A stretch of 64,000 nt of DNA from Cliona cf. orientalis. Taxonomy: Eukaryota; Porifera; Demospongiae; Clionaida; Clionaidae. The stretch lies in NCBI GenBank assembly GCA_963930775.1, contig OZ005694.1:5387054-5451053 (forward strand). The letters run 5' to 3'. Under the pieces are notes generated by a model. The model was not told the origin of the DNA and did not search any database. It saw only the letters and a program-made list of their open reading frames with translations. Both the position numbers and the translations under genes were made by a program. Shown piece by piece: positions 37,325 to 46,474 of this stretch; the first letter of the stretch is position 1; each line of letters starts with the position of its first letter.

Positions 37325-38949
37325 TAATATAATATCCCATGTACACATGTAGTGGCATCAGAAGCGGTATGGTTGCTATGGCTCAGGCCGTACCACCTTT
37401 TCTGATGGCTCACCTATAGATCAAGCTATCTGCAGTTGTACTAGCATCGTTCCCAGCAGGCTCTTTGAGGCCTGGCTACGAGCATAGAAATCTGCCACAG
37501 TATAGTACAAGGCTATAGTTGTACAGTAATTAACGTGACGACCATTACCAACAATAAAATTTAATGTTCATGACGTAGTCTACGCATGTGTACTAATGGA
37601 GCTGCCATGCCCCCTTACTGGCCAGCCTTACCACTTCTAAATTTCTTCCTATGCCCCTGATGTATAATATGTACATGTAGACTTCAGATGACTCGTACCA
37701 TTGCTTCTTTTTCTGCCTGAAGATCTTGGCACTGCTTTTGGAGCTCACTATTCTGCTGCTTGCAGCGCTCCAGAGTCACAGCTGCCTCACTCATATGCTC
37801 TTTAGTCACCTGAAGATCCTACAGTATCATAATACATGGACAAGTACATTAAAAGTAGTACCTGTAATACAGTATATACAATATTATGTCATGTACATGT
37901 ACGTGTGTGTGCACACACATACATAATAAGGTCTTGCCACCACATTACTGTACCTGGCCATTATCAAGAGTGTATATCATGTGTGTTTATATTCTAATAG
38001 TATGCAAGCTAAAAATAAATTACAATTTCAAGTTTCACACGATTTACTGGTGAAGGTCATCATACGCTCCATAAAGATACGTTATGAAAAGGCCTAGATG
38101 TGTGAATTTTCTTGCGCTTGTTAGATCTCAGTGCATTTTATTTGCATATAATGTAATGTACATGTGGTTAGATAAATACGTACATGTATACATGCATATG
38201 CATACCTGCACGAAGTTCTGGATAGAAGCTTGTTGCTCTATGACCTTTTGCTCTAGATGGTGGCTAAAATCTTCCAAATATTTGTTTGCTTCAGTCAGTG
38301 ATTGATTCTGTTCCTCAAAGGCCGCCTTCTGCTGAATCAGCACTTCTAGTTTGGCACCCATGGCAGCAATGACTTCCTTATGTTCTTTAGCTTTTTCCTT
38401 CAGTGAAGCATTTTCTCTCTCTACCTCTGCCATTTTTGTATTGGCAAACATGTGTGCTCCATCCTTGAGAATCTTATTCTCTTCCTCGAGTTTCTTCGTC
38501 TGTATGTGAAGGCGGCGCACTGTTGTCATTGACTGAGTTAGTTTCTTTTGCAGTGCTTCACTCTCACTAGAGCTCTGGATAACCTTCGCCTCGGACAGAC
38601 CATCTGATTTCTACATGATTACAACATACACGTACATGTACATGTAACATAATAATATTATGCTCTATGCAGATACACACATTACACATACATGTACATG
38701 TGCATGGATAAATAAGGCCTAGGTTATAATAATATTATGATAACACATGATAACACATGTACACCCATATTCATGTGTTCTCCGTTCTCCCAATACAAAC
38801 TACTCTCCCTTATGTTATTCCACAATCTTAGCTAATGAAATGAGGGCAACTCCATACAGAACATACAGGCTTGTACACTACATTGTACACATGCATACAT
38901 ATAATAGTTATCTGCCAGTAATTGGGGTGCATGAGGTGCATGGTCGAAT

Positions 38950-39085
38950 GCATCCCAATTACTGTCAGATAACTATTTTGTTGGTAGTTGACCTCTGTTC
39001 ATCATTGGCCTACTTTAAGATGATCCAACCCCTTCCCATAGCCGGCAAGTTGCCTATAAAAACTTTGGTTGCTAAGCAACTACCA
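38950..39085 (+). repeat. Dispersed repeat, copy 3
   Basis: Same unit as 20013-20143, at the equivalent intron position of the duplicated locus, so it was probably present before the duplication. Confidence 0.55.
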
Positions 39086-40125
39086 GCAAATACATGCACA
39101 GTTACTTAGAGAAGTACATGTGTATACAAGTGTACCTCAGTCTCTGCCACTTCCAGCTGTTTCTTTAGTCGGCCAATCTCTCCATTCTGATCTTTTGAAC
39201 GCTTCATTATATCCTCAACATCCATGGCTGTCTTCATAAACAACTGGAGCTGGCTACTCAGTCTCTTAATCTTTCTGTCCCTCTCTTTCACAGCTCTTTG
39301 CAATTTCTCCACCACATCTTCATTCACACTTTCACCATTTTCCAAGTATCGATCATCAAGCACATCTCCTAACAGACCATTACAGTAACTTGCCACAGCC
39401 ATAGATGAAGGCTTGAACCCTATTCCTTCACTAGTATCCTGGGTCGTATGTCCACCCTCACCCCCGACCTCACCTTGACCAGACTGCTGAATTACTTCAG
39501 TTAGTGCAGTGACTCTCTCGTTTAGTCTACTGATCATGGTTTCTTTGTGTTGCAGTTTTCGCTCGTACTCGGCTTGCATGGCAGCAATGTCTCCTGCAGT
39601 TAGAGGTGGTGTACCAGTGGAGTTGCATTCACTTTCTTCAACAGATTTTGTCATTTCCTGCTTTTTGAGACGAGCTCTCACTCTAGTTATCTCATGCTCT
39701 TTATCAGTCAGTTATTCCTTCAGCCTGGCAATTTCTGCTAGTTCCGAAGCTCCAACTCTAGATCCTGACACTTGTTGATTCCCTTTAGCAGCCAACAATT
39801 GCCTTTTTAGGTCTACAATTTCTGTTTCTTTCAAGCTCACAAGAACAACTTGCTCAAGAAGCAGCTGATCATTCTTCTTTGCCTCATCATGCACTTCTTT
39901 CATATGCTTCAATTGGCGTTCGAGTGATTCCACCTTTCCTTCAAAGGGCTCCAGTCGCTTTATTTCACTAATTAGATGGTCAACTTGCTCTCCTCTGGTG
40001 TAGGCCTGCTCCAGTGAGCCGGCATCTTCCCTTGGAGGTTCACCTCTCCCAACAGCTTCATGCTGCAGGTTCAGCTGCTTTTGAAGCTCAGTGTTTCTCA
40101 ACTTCAGCTCATTGATCTTGGACTG

Positions 40126-40329
40126 CAGCACTTGAAGTTGAAGCTTAAGTATTATGTAAAACATCATCATAATTATACACATGTACATACATGTAATGTT
40201 CAGTAGTGCTGATGACAGGTATTGGTACTCCACATGTCCAGCCTCAAATTGCCTTGCTATGTACACACAAAAATATTAATAAATCTTACTGACCTGATGC
40301 GGACCTCCCACTGCATGCGCAATGCCTTC
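40126..40329. repeat. Left copy of ~204-bp direct repeat flanking the Penelope-like element
   Basis: Identical, as read, to 44614-44817. It contains host sequence (exon start of the duplicated UBAN locus and adjacent intron). Boundaries are ambiguous by two to three bases because the element ends in CTCA next to CAG. It behaves as an unusually long target-site duplication. Confidence 0.9.
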
Positions 40330-40411
40330 TGAGTGTAGAAAAAGATCTGTGTGCTAGCTGTGCAAGTAATGGCAAATAGCAGTGACTTAATTTCAATACA
40401 TCAATTCAATA

Positions 40412-40457
40412 TTCATCGAAGCTTTTCTGTGCAAGTGATGCACTTCATCAGGATGAA
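40412..40457 (-). ncRNA. Hammerhead ribozyme motif, copy A
   Basis: Read on the minus strand: TTCATC (stem I 5') - CTGATGA core - GTGCA/TGCAC stem II - GAA core - AAGCTT self-complementary stem III - C (cleavage site) - GATGAA (stem I 3'). All invariant core bases are present. Stem III is only AAG/CTT with no loop, as in the minimal hammerheads of Penelope-like elements and retrozymes that cut efficiently as dimers. Stem II starts with an A-A mismatch. Confidence 0.8.
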
Positions 40458-40575
40458 CAAAAAAGAAATCACCACTAGCTTAAATAGAAGGAGAGGAAAA
40501 ACGGAGTGAGACAGAAAACTGATAACAGCAAGAAAACATGACTCCAGTACAAGAAAAACAGAGACAAAAAATATG

Positions 40576-40613
40576 TTAGGGCTACCTAGTCAACGTTGAC
40601 TAGGTAGCCCTAA
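40576..40613. repeat. Perfect 38-bp palindrome at pLTR end
   Basis: TTAGGGCTACCTAGTCAAC followed by its exact reverse complement. The same palindrome is at 43774-43811, with a slightly altered version near 44328-44370. It marks the junction of pLTR and coding part. Confidence 0.95.
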
Positions 40614-40616
40614 AAT

Positions 40617-42404
40617 TCAACAACCAACAAATTTAGCCAGATTGGGTGTAGCCTTATAACAAATGGTAATATCAAAGTCATGGCCTAGATGATATAAAAA
40701 TAAATTTCTCAAATGAACATTATTGAACAGAGGGTTCTTAAAGGTTTTAAAAAACAAATTATGACTTGAAACTTTGGCCTTCTCTTTCTTTTCTGAAAGG
40801 TAGTTCCAGCGCAAGTCAAAGCGGACTTCAGAGAAAACGTCCGATAAAAACCAATTCGGATACCCCCTATTACGCAGCCTATTGAAGAATTTGTTTTTAA
40901 TTGCCAGGAAATCCGATAACTTAGAAGACAGCCTCACGTACCTGATAAGCTCGGCTTTTATGAAGCTCCTCTTTGAATGGCTAGGATGGTAGGAGTTAAA
41001 AGGTATATACAAGTACCTATTGAGAGGCTTTTGAAAAGGCTTGGTGACAAGTTTTGTAGGGACATCTTGGTCCTTGAAGATGACCATATCCAAAAAAACT
41101 GCTCTCTCTTTGGAGATATCCCAGGAAAGCTTAATAGTAGGGGCTAAATTGTTGAGTTTAAGAAGGAAGGAGTCAAGCTCAGACAAAGTACCACTCCAAA
41201 TAAAAAAGATGTCATCTATATATCTCTTATAGAAGATGAGATGGCTAGATGTTAGTAGGGGCTCTTCTAGCCTGGCTAAATAGATGACAGCAGCAGAAAC
41301 GGCCATAGGAGTACCCATGGCCATACCCCATTGCTGGTGGTATAAAACACCGTCTGCCTCAAAGTAGTTATTGTTGAGGACAAATCTGGACAGTTCCGTG
41401 ATCAAAGCCGTAAACTCACACCCCTTAGATCTGCAGAATAAATCTATAGCAGTTAAACAATCCTTGATAGGAATGTTAGTATATAAAGATGACACATCTG
41501 CAGTAACTAGAAAACTTTCAGGGGGAACATTAAGGCAGCTCAGTTGCCGGATTAGATCCGAGGAGTCCTTGATATATGAAGGCAGAGAGGGAAGGCAAGG
41601 AGAAAGTGTACAATCAATAAAGCGAGAAGCGGGCGTTGTCAAGTAACTGGTGGAAGCAACAATAGGCCTACCAACCAAGGGGCACTTATGCACCTTCGGA
41701 AGAATCTTAAAATGAGCCGGAGTATGGTTATCAGCAAACTGAATAATATACAGCTTAAGCTTCTCCCCAAGTGACTGACCATACCTCTCTAAGATTGATG
41801 ATAGAGCCCTCCCCATGGCAGCAAATGGCACGGTATCAACTTGTTTGTAGAAGACATCGTCACTTAGAAGGCGAGAGACTTCATTTCTGTACCAGGATTC
41901 GGTCACGATGGTCGGACCCAGATTTTTGTCTGCTGCTAGAATTCTGATACCCTTTACGGAACGGAGCTTACATAAAACAGAAAAATCAGAGCGAGATAAA
42001 TTTGAGGAAAAATTGGGATTTAGATGATGACGTAAGGAACATAATTCAAGCCTAATGGCCGAGAGTGGGATCTCAATCCAAGGGGGAGCCAATGGAGGAG
42101 TCCACTCCGACTTGACACATAACTTACTGTATTGATGTGGGTGACTATTAATACAAGTAAAATCACGAAAAAAATGCTTGGTGCGTACAGACCTAACGAA
42201 ATCATCAAATTGTTTACAAAGAACGTGATTAGAAAGAATACGGGGAGTAGGCCTGAAATTAAGACCTAAGGAAAGTAAAAAACGCTCTGAGTCATTGAGT
42301 ACATAATTAGAATAATTATGAATCTTAGGGGACAGGAAACGGAGACAAAATAAAGGAATGGGTAACAACAACAATTTATTTAAACAACGTATGAAACCCA
42401 CCAC
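40617..42404 (-). CDS. PLE reverse transcriptase ORF, ~595 aa, no GIY-YIG domain
   Basis: Motifs in order: ADKNLGPT (~158-165), KILPKVHK (~233-240), SLYTNIP (~306-312, RT motif A context), GMAMGTPMAVS (motif B), YIDDIF catalytic box (~395-400) and FLDMVIF. These spellings are those of Penelope-like RTs rather than LTR or non-LTR RTs. The protein ends within 15 residues of FDITICYK, where EN-bearing PLEs would continue into a GIY-YIG nuclease. The frame has no ATG near its start and begins right where ORF1 stops (42422), so it may be made by frameshift or reinitiation. The frame is intact. Confidence 0.85.
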   Translation of the reverse strand: MVGFIRCLNKLLLLPIPLFCLRFLSPKIHNYSNYVLNDSERFLLSLGLNFRPTPRILSNHVLCKQFDDFVRSVRTKHFFRDFTCINSHPHQYSKLCVKSEWTPPLAPPWIEIPLSAIRLELCSLRHHLNPNFSSNLSRSDFSVLCKLRSVKGIRILAADKNLGPTIVTESWYRNEVSRLLSDDVFYKQVDTVPFAAMGRALSSILERYGQSLGEKLKLYIIQFADNHTPAHFKILPKVHKCPLVGRPIVASTSYLTTPASRFIDCTLSPCLPSLPSYIKDSSDLIRQLSCLNVPPESFLVTADVSSLYTNIPIKDCLTAIDLFCRSKGCEFTALITELSRFVLNNNYFEADGVLYHQQWGMAMGTPMAVSAAVIYLARLEEPLLTSSHLIFYKRYIDDIFFIWSGTLSELDSFLLKLNNLAPTIKLSWDISKERAVFLDMVIFKDQDVPTKLVTKPFQKPLNRYLYIPFNSYHPSHSKRSFIKAELIRYVRLSSKLSDFLAIKNKFFNRLRNRGYPNWFLSDVFSEVRFDLRWNYLSEKKEKAKVSSHNLFFKTFKNPLFNNVHLRNLFLYHLGHDFDITICYKATPNLAKFVGC

Positions 42405-42421
42405 ACCACGATCCTGAGGAG

Positions 42422-43495
42422 TTATCGGCTTCCTCTGCCTTTTCCTCTTCTGTTTTTTGGACGTGATGAAGTGGGAGCATCTCCGTTTTTTGACACTGTA
42501 CTGTCGAAACGAACAGACTTCCTCTTCTTCTTTCCATTAGCGGCATTGCTCTTCTTATTACGCTTAGAGTGAGCTGAACGGCCTCTGGAGCTGCGGGAGG
42601 AGCTACGTGAGGAGCGAGAGCCAGAGCGTGTGCTGGTAGATGATACATCCGAAGATCTGCTCCTACTCCTGGACGAACGACTGGAAGGACCAGGACTGTC
42701 AGACCGAGACTTTCTTCCAATCAGTCCGAGTTGTTTCAGGCGCGCATCGAGAATGTCGACCACCCTTACTTCTGGAGCAGTGTCCATGGAAGCATCAGCA
42801 TCCTGCTTCTTGGCTTTTTTGTCAGCTTCCTTTTTTGCGCGGAGGAAAGCATTTTCCCGAGCAATAGCCAGCTGGCTATAGAAACTGCGGATGTTAAGGG
42901 AATGCCTTTGGTTGATGATAGCCATACTATCTGCATCCTCCTCTGGCAGCAGCTTTAGCTGGGCATCTCGAGAGTCTTGTAAGACTTTCAGAAAATCCCT
43001 TTCTAAAGACGCCTTCTGAGCCAAACTCTCAGACAACTTCCTGGAAGTTTCCGAAATCCGGAGGTCCAGAAGAGAAATCATAGCGGATTGAAGAATTTCG
43101 TCAGCTTTGGACTGCTGATCTTCAAACAGCGTCTTCTTCTTTGGAAGCGACAAATCTTTAGGGACTGTTCCATTAGATCTGTGCTGATTCAATGCCTCGG
43201 ATTTCGTCTCCAGCTTGGAAATAGTTGCTTCAAGCTTTACAATGGAACGGCAAGTAGATACAACAAGTTTCTTGATTTCCTGACTAACACCAAAACCCTC
43301 CGGAATTGTAGAAGGACTGGGCTCAGGAATGCCACCAAACAGAAGGGGAGACTCGGACCGTCGTGGCCTCTTTGACGCATTCCCTCCAAGATTTGGAGTT
43401 TCGGCAACAGAACGACCTTGATGTAGAACTTGCAGTGAGTGTCCATGTACCGTAATAGACTTGAGATCGGCAGAGTAGCCAGCAAGAGTAGCCAT
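42422..43495 (-). CDS. PLE ORF1 protein, ~357 aa
   Basis: The first ATG in this frame is at 43495, 33 bp inside from the pLTR B edge; the frame stays open further into the pLTR. The product has a helical middle with coiled-coil character (KLEATISKLETKSEALNQ; repeated Leu/Lys/Glu) and a long C-terminal Ser/Arg and Lys-rich region (SRSRSRSSD, KRNKKSNAANGKKKRK) that should bind nucleic acid and enter the nucleus. I recognise no enzymatic domain. By position it is the ORF1 of a two-ORF retroelement, probably an RNA-binding assembly protein. It lies 18 nt upstream of the RT frame. Confidence 0.7.
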   Translation of the reverse strand: MATLAGYSADLKSITVHGHSLQVLHQGRSVAETPNLGGNASKRPRRSESPLLFGGIPEPSPSTIPEGFGVSQEIKKLVVSTCRSIVKLEATISKLETKSEALNQHRSNGTVPKDLSLPKKKTLFEDQQSKADEILQSAMISLLDLRISETSRKLSESLAQKASLERDFLKVLQDSRDAQLKLLPEEDADSMAIINQRHSLNIRSFYSQLAIARENAFLRAKKEADKKAKKQDADASMDTAPEVRVVDILDARLKQLGLIGRKSRSDSPGPSSRSSRSRSRSSDVSSTSTRSGSRSSRSSSRSSRGRSAHSKRNKKSNAANGKKKRKSVRFDSTVSKNGDAPTSSRPKNRRGKGRGSR

Positions 43496-43527
43496 AACAC
43501 AGTGCAACTTCAGAATAAAATAGCAAC

Positions 43528-43811
43528 TGAGTGTAGAAAAAGATCTGTGTGCTAGCTGTGCAAGTAATGGCAAATAGCAGTGACTTAATTTCAATACATC
43601 AATTCAATATTCATCGAAGCTTTTCTGTGCAAGTGATGCACTTCATCAGGATGAACAAAAAAGAAATCACCACTAGCTTAAATAGAAGGAGAGGAAAAAC
43701 GGAGTGAGACAGAAAACTGATAACAGCAAGAAAACATGACTCCAGTACAAGAAAAACAGAGACAAAAAATATGTTAGGGCTACCTAGTCAACGTTGACTA
43801 GGTAGCCCTAA
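43528..43811 (-). repeat. pLTR B (upstream)
   Basis: 284 bp, direct repeat of 40330-40613, located just 5' of ORF1 and likely to contain the element promoter. Confidence 0.9.
43610..43655 (-). ncRNA. Hammerhead ribozyme motif, copy B
   Basis: Same 46-nt sequence and fold as the copy at 40412-40457, in the same orientation. Cleavage at copies A and B would release a unit-length RNA containing both ORFs and one pLTR equivalent. Confidence 0.8.
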
Positions 43812-43813
43812 CT

Positions 43814-44324
43814 TTCCTGGGATATCTCCAAAGAGAGAGCAGTTTTTTTGGATATGGTCATCTTCAAGGACCAAGATGTCCCTACAAAACTTGTCACCAA
43901 GCCTTTTCAAAAGCCTCTCAATAGGTACTTGTATATACCTTTTAACTCCTACCATCCTAGCCATTCAAAGAGGAGCTTCATAAAAGCCGAGCTTATCAGG
44001 TACGTGAGGCTGTCTTCTAAGTTATCGGATTTCCTGGCAATTAAAAACAAATTCTTCAATAGGCTGCGTAATAGGGGGTATCCGAATTGGTTTTTATCGG
44101 ACGTTTTCTCTGAAGTCCGCTTTGACTTGCGCTGGAACTACCTTTCAGAAAAGAAAGAGAAGGCCAAAGTTTCAAGTCATAATTTGTTTTTTAAAACCTT
44201 TAAGAACCCTCTGTTCAATAATGTTCATTTGAGAAATTTATTTTTATATCATCTAGGCCATGACTTTGATATTACCATTTGTTATAAGGCTACACCCAAT
44301 CTGGCTAAATTTGTTGGTTGTTGA
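43814..44324 (+). pseudogene. Inverted truncated copy of the PLE RT C terminus
   Basis: 158 codons identical to the last part of the RT ORF (from DMVIFKDQ to the same stop), on the opposite strand. It lacks the catalytic box. It is the inverted tail typical of PLE insertions and not a separate gene. Confidence 0.9.
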
Positions 44325-44330
44325 ATTTTA

Positions 44331-44613
44331 GGGGTAGCTACCTAGTCAACGTTGACTAGGTAGCCCTAACATATTTTTTGTCTCTGTTTTTCTTGTACTG
44401 GAGTCATGTTTTCTTGCTGTTATCAGTTTTCTGTCTCACTCCGTTTTTCCTCTCCTTCTATTTAAGCTAGTGGTGATTTCTTTTTTGTTCATCCTGATGA
44501 AGTGCATCACTTGCACAGAAAAGCTTCGATGAATATTGAATTGATGTATTGAAATTAAGTCACTGCTATTTGCCATTACTTGCACAGCTAGCACACAGAT
44601 CTTTTTCTACACT
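44331..44613 (+). repeat. pLTR C (inverted copy)
   Basis: Reverse complement of pLTR A/B. The palindrome end is altered by a short GTAGCTA insertion. It ends at the right-hand host duplication. Confidence 0.85.
44488..44533 (+). ncRNA. Hammerhead ribozyme motif, copy C (opposite strand)
   Basis: CTGATGA core at 44494-44500, stem II at 44502-44516, GAA at 44518-44520, AAGCTT at 44521-44526, predicted cleavage after C44527, stem I 3' strand GATGAA at 44528-44533. Same as copies A and B but on the plus strand. Confidence 0.8.
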
Positions 44614-44817
44614 CAGCACTTGAAGTTGAAGCTTAAGTATTATGTAAAACATCATCATAATTATACACATGTACATACATGTAATGTTCAGTAGTGCTGA
44701 TGACAGGTATTGGTACTCCACATGTCCAGCCTCAAATTGCCTTGCTATGTACACACAAAAATATTAATAAATCTTACTGACCTGATGCGGACCTCCCACT
44801 GCATGCGCAATGCCTTC
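44614..44817. repeat. Right copy of ~204-bp direct repeat flanking the PLE
   Basis: Identical as read to 40126-40329. Sequence diverges immediately outside (GCCTTCC here, GCCTTCT at the left copy where the element starts). Confidence 0.9.
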
Positions 44818-44936
44818 CGACATGGACGCCTTGTAGATTGGTCTTCCTGTCTCACTCATTCCAATGGAATTGGTGGTCAGCAGCACTTTATCACAGGAAG
44901 CCCTCTCCTCTCCTTCTACTGATCCATGAGGGAGAA

Positions 44937-45132
<196 letters not shown>

Positions 45133-45290
45133 GCGTTAACTACCAACATTTTGAACTCCTCAGAACCTCTTCTGGCGGCTGGTAGGCCAATAAACTCGCG
45201 ACGTGAATAGCAAACAATCTCACCTGTTGTCTTGAAACTTGGGGTCACTGTTCCTAGAACCTGCCCCATGCGCCGGTAGGAGGGGCTGGG

Positions 45291-46474
45291 CACGAGACTA
45301 CCTGCGCAGCCGTCTACTACTTTTAATTTTGTAAGTAAAAGGGGAACGAGGAAATTTAATGAGGAAATGGGGAAAAGGAATTAAGGAAATGAATAAACTA
45401 ACTGGAAATGATTGTCATTGATCTAGTAGCAGTAACCGTTGGTTAAAACAAAGAGACTCACGAACTGTGAGCTAGCTCTACTATATATCCAAGCACGCCA
45501 CTTGAGGGAAACTTGATCTGGTATATAGCTATTAAGGATTTGATAGTTCTACCTGCACACCGTGTTACTGATAGCTACATCACTGATGATCCGTAAATCT
45601 CCTTGATGCTGATTCTTAGCTAGAACTTGAATCTTGTCTCAAATTATTTATGGGCTGGTAGACCTAGATAGGGCCTATGCACACCTAGTGTCACAAACCA
45701 GACCCTCCCTCCGCGGGTATACCGTTTTAATATCCTCACTGAAGAACTACTATCTCCAAAGTGTGAGAGCCTGAGTGCGAGACTCAGTGAGTGCACACCT
45801 ATATAGAACTTGAACCCAGGCAGCCAGCTAACTTATACATTACATGTGTATATAGATGGATAATTTAATGACACATATCATATTATGCATGTACCCTATT
45901 GGTCACCTTCAATTGTTTATTTTACAGGACATAGCTACCCATGGAGGCTATACGATTAATTTTTGTAGTGACTTGGTAACCGGGTCCCAATGACTTAATT
46001 AACTCTACAAATTATGGATATGCGCAGATCTATTATGGTTGGTCATGCATAATAATCAATAATTATTATGATTATGCATGATATCTTGAGTAACTCAGAT
46101 ATAAAAATTATCTTGCAATTGATCCTCATGCATGGTCAATATTATTATACTACCGGGGTATTATACATAACATAATAATTATTGTGAATTAAGCCCGCAT
46201 GGAGCGTGTCCGGTGAAGTTATAGCTGCATGGTTGTTATTATTAAATAAGTTACTTACTTTTGTAGGTAGCGAGCTAGCTTGAATGATCATGCACAATTG
46301 TTCCCATTGTATGGTTTCAAACTACAATAAATACTTGTGGCACTGCATGTATTAATCTATAGAGTCTATAATACTTAACAGTACATAACTGCTTTAATCT
46401 TTGCATGGCCAATTCTAGCATACGTGCAGCTAAGCTACCTTGTTCAAGTGATAACTTTTGTAATAAAGGCTGTC
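45291..46474. other. Intergenic DNA
   Basis: No gene, RNA or terminal-inverted-repeat element is evident. AT-rich sequence with common CTAGCTA phrases. It presumably contains the promoter of the small UBAN gene starting at 46475. Confidence 0.4.

Larger units (their letters stand above)
40330..40613 (-). repeat. pLTR A (downstream)
   Basis: 284 bp. It ends in a perfect 38-bp palindrome (40576-40613) centred on AACGTT. It contains the hammerhead motif at 40412-40457. It matches 43528-43811 base for base as read, and 44331-44613 in reverse complement. Confidence 0.9.
40330..44613 (-). mobile_element. Penelope-like element (PLE) with ORF1, RT, pLTRs and an inverted 3' fragment
   Basis: In element (minus-strand) order: an inverted, 5'-truncated copy of the element's own 3' end (43814-44613), pLTR B (43811-43528), ORF1 (43495-42422), RT ORF (42404-40617) and pLTR A (40613-40330). 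Direct pLTRs, an inverted partial copy at one end and hammerhead ribozyme motifs in each pLTR are hallmarks of Penelope-like elements. The two direct pLTRs are both 284 bp and near identical, so the insertion is recent. No GIY-YIG endonuclease is visible after the RT domain. A ~204-bp direct repeat flanks the whole. Confidence 0.88.

Noticed and set aside
40576..40613. Perfect palindrome considered as a terminator or origin
   Set aside because: It recurs at each pLTR edge of the retroelement and is explained as part of that element.
42630..43375. Several plus-strand frames opposite the retroelement ORF1
   Set aside because: They are antisense shadows of the Ser/Arg-rich minus-strand ORF.
43848..44324. 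158-codon plus-strand frame as a separate gene
   Set aside because: It is identical to the RT C terminus in inverted orientation and lacks the catalytic motif, so it is the inverted tail of the element.
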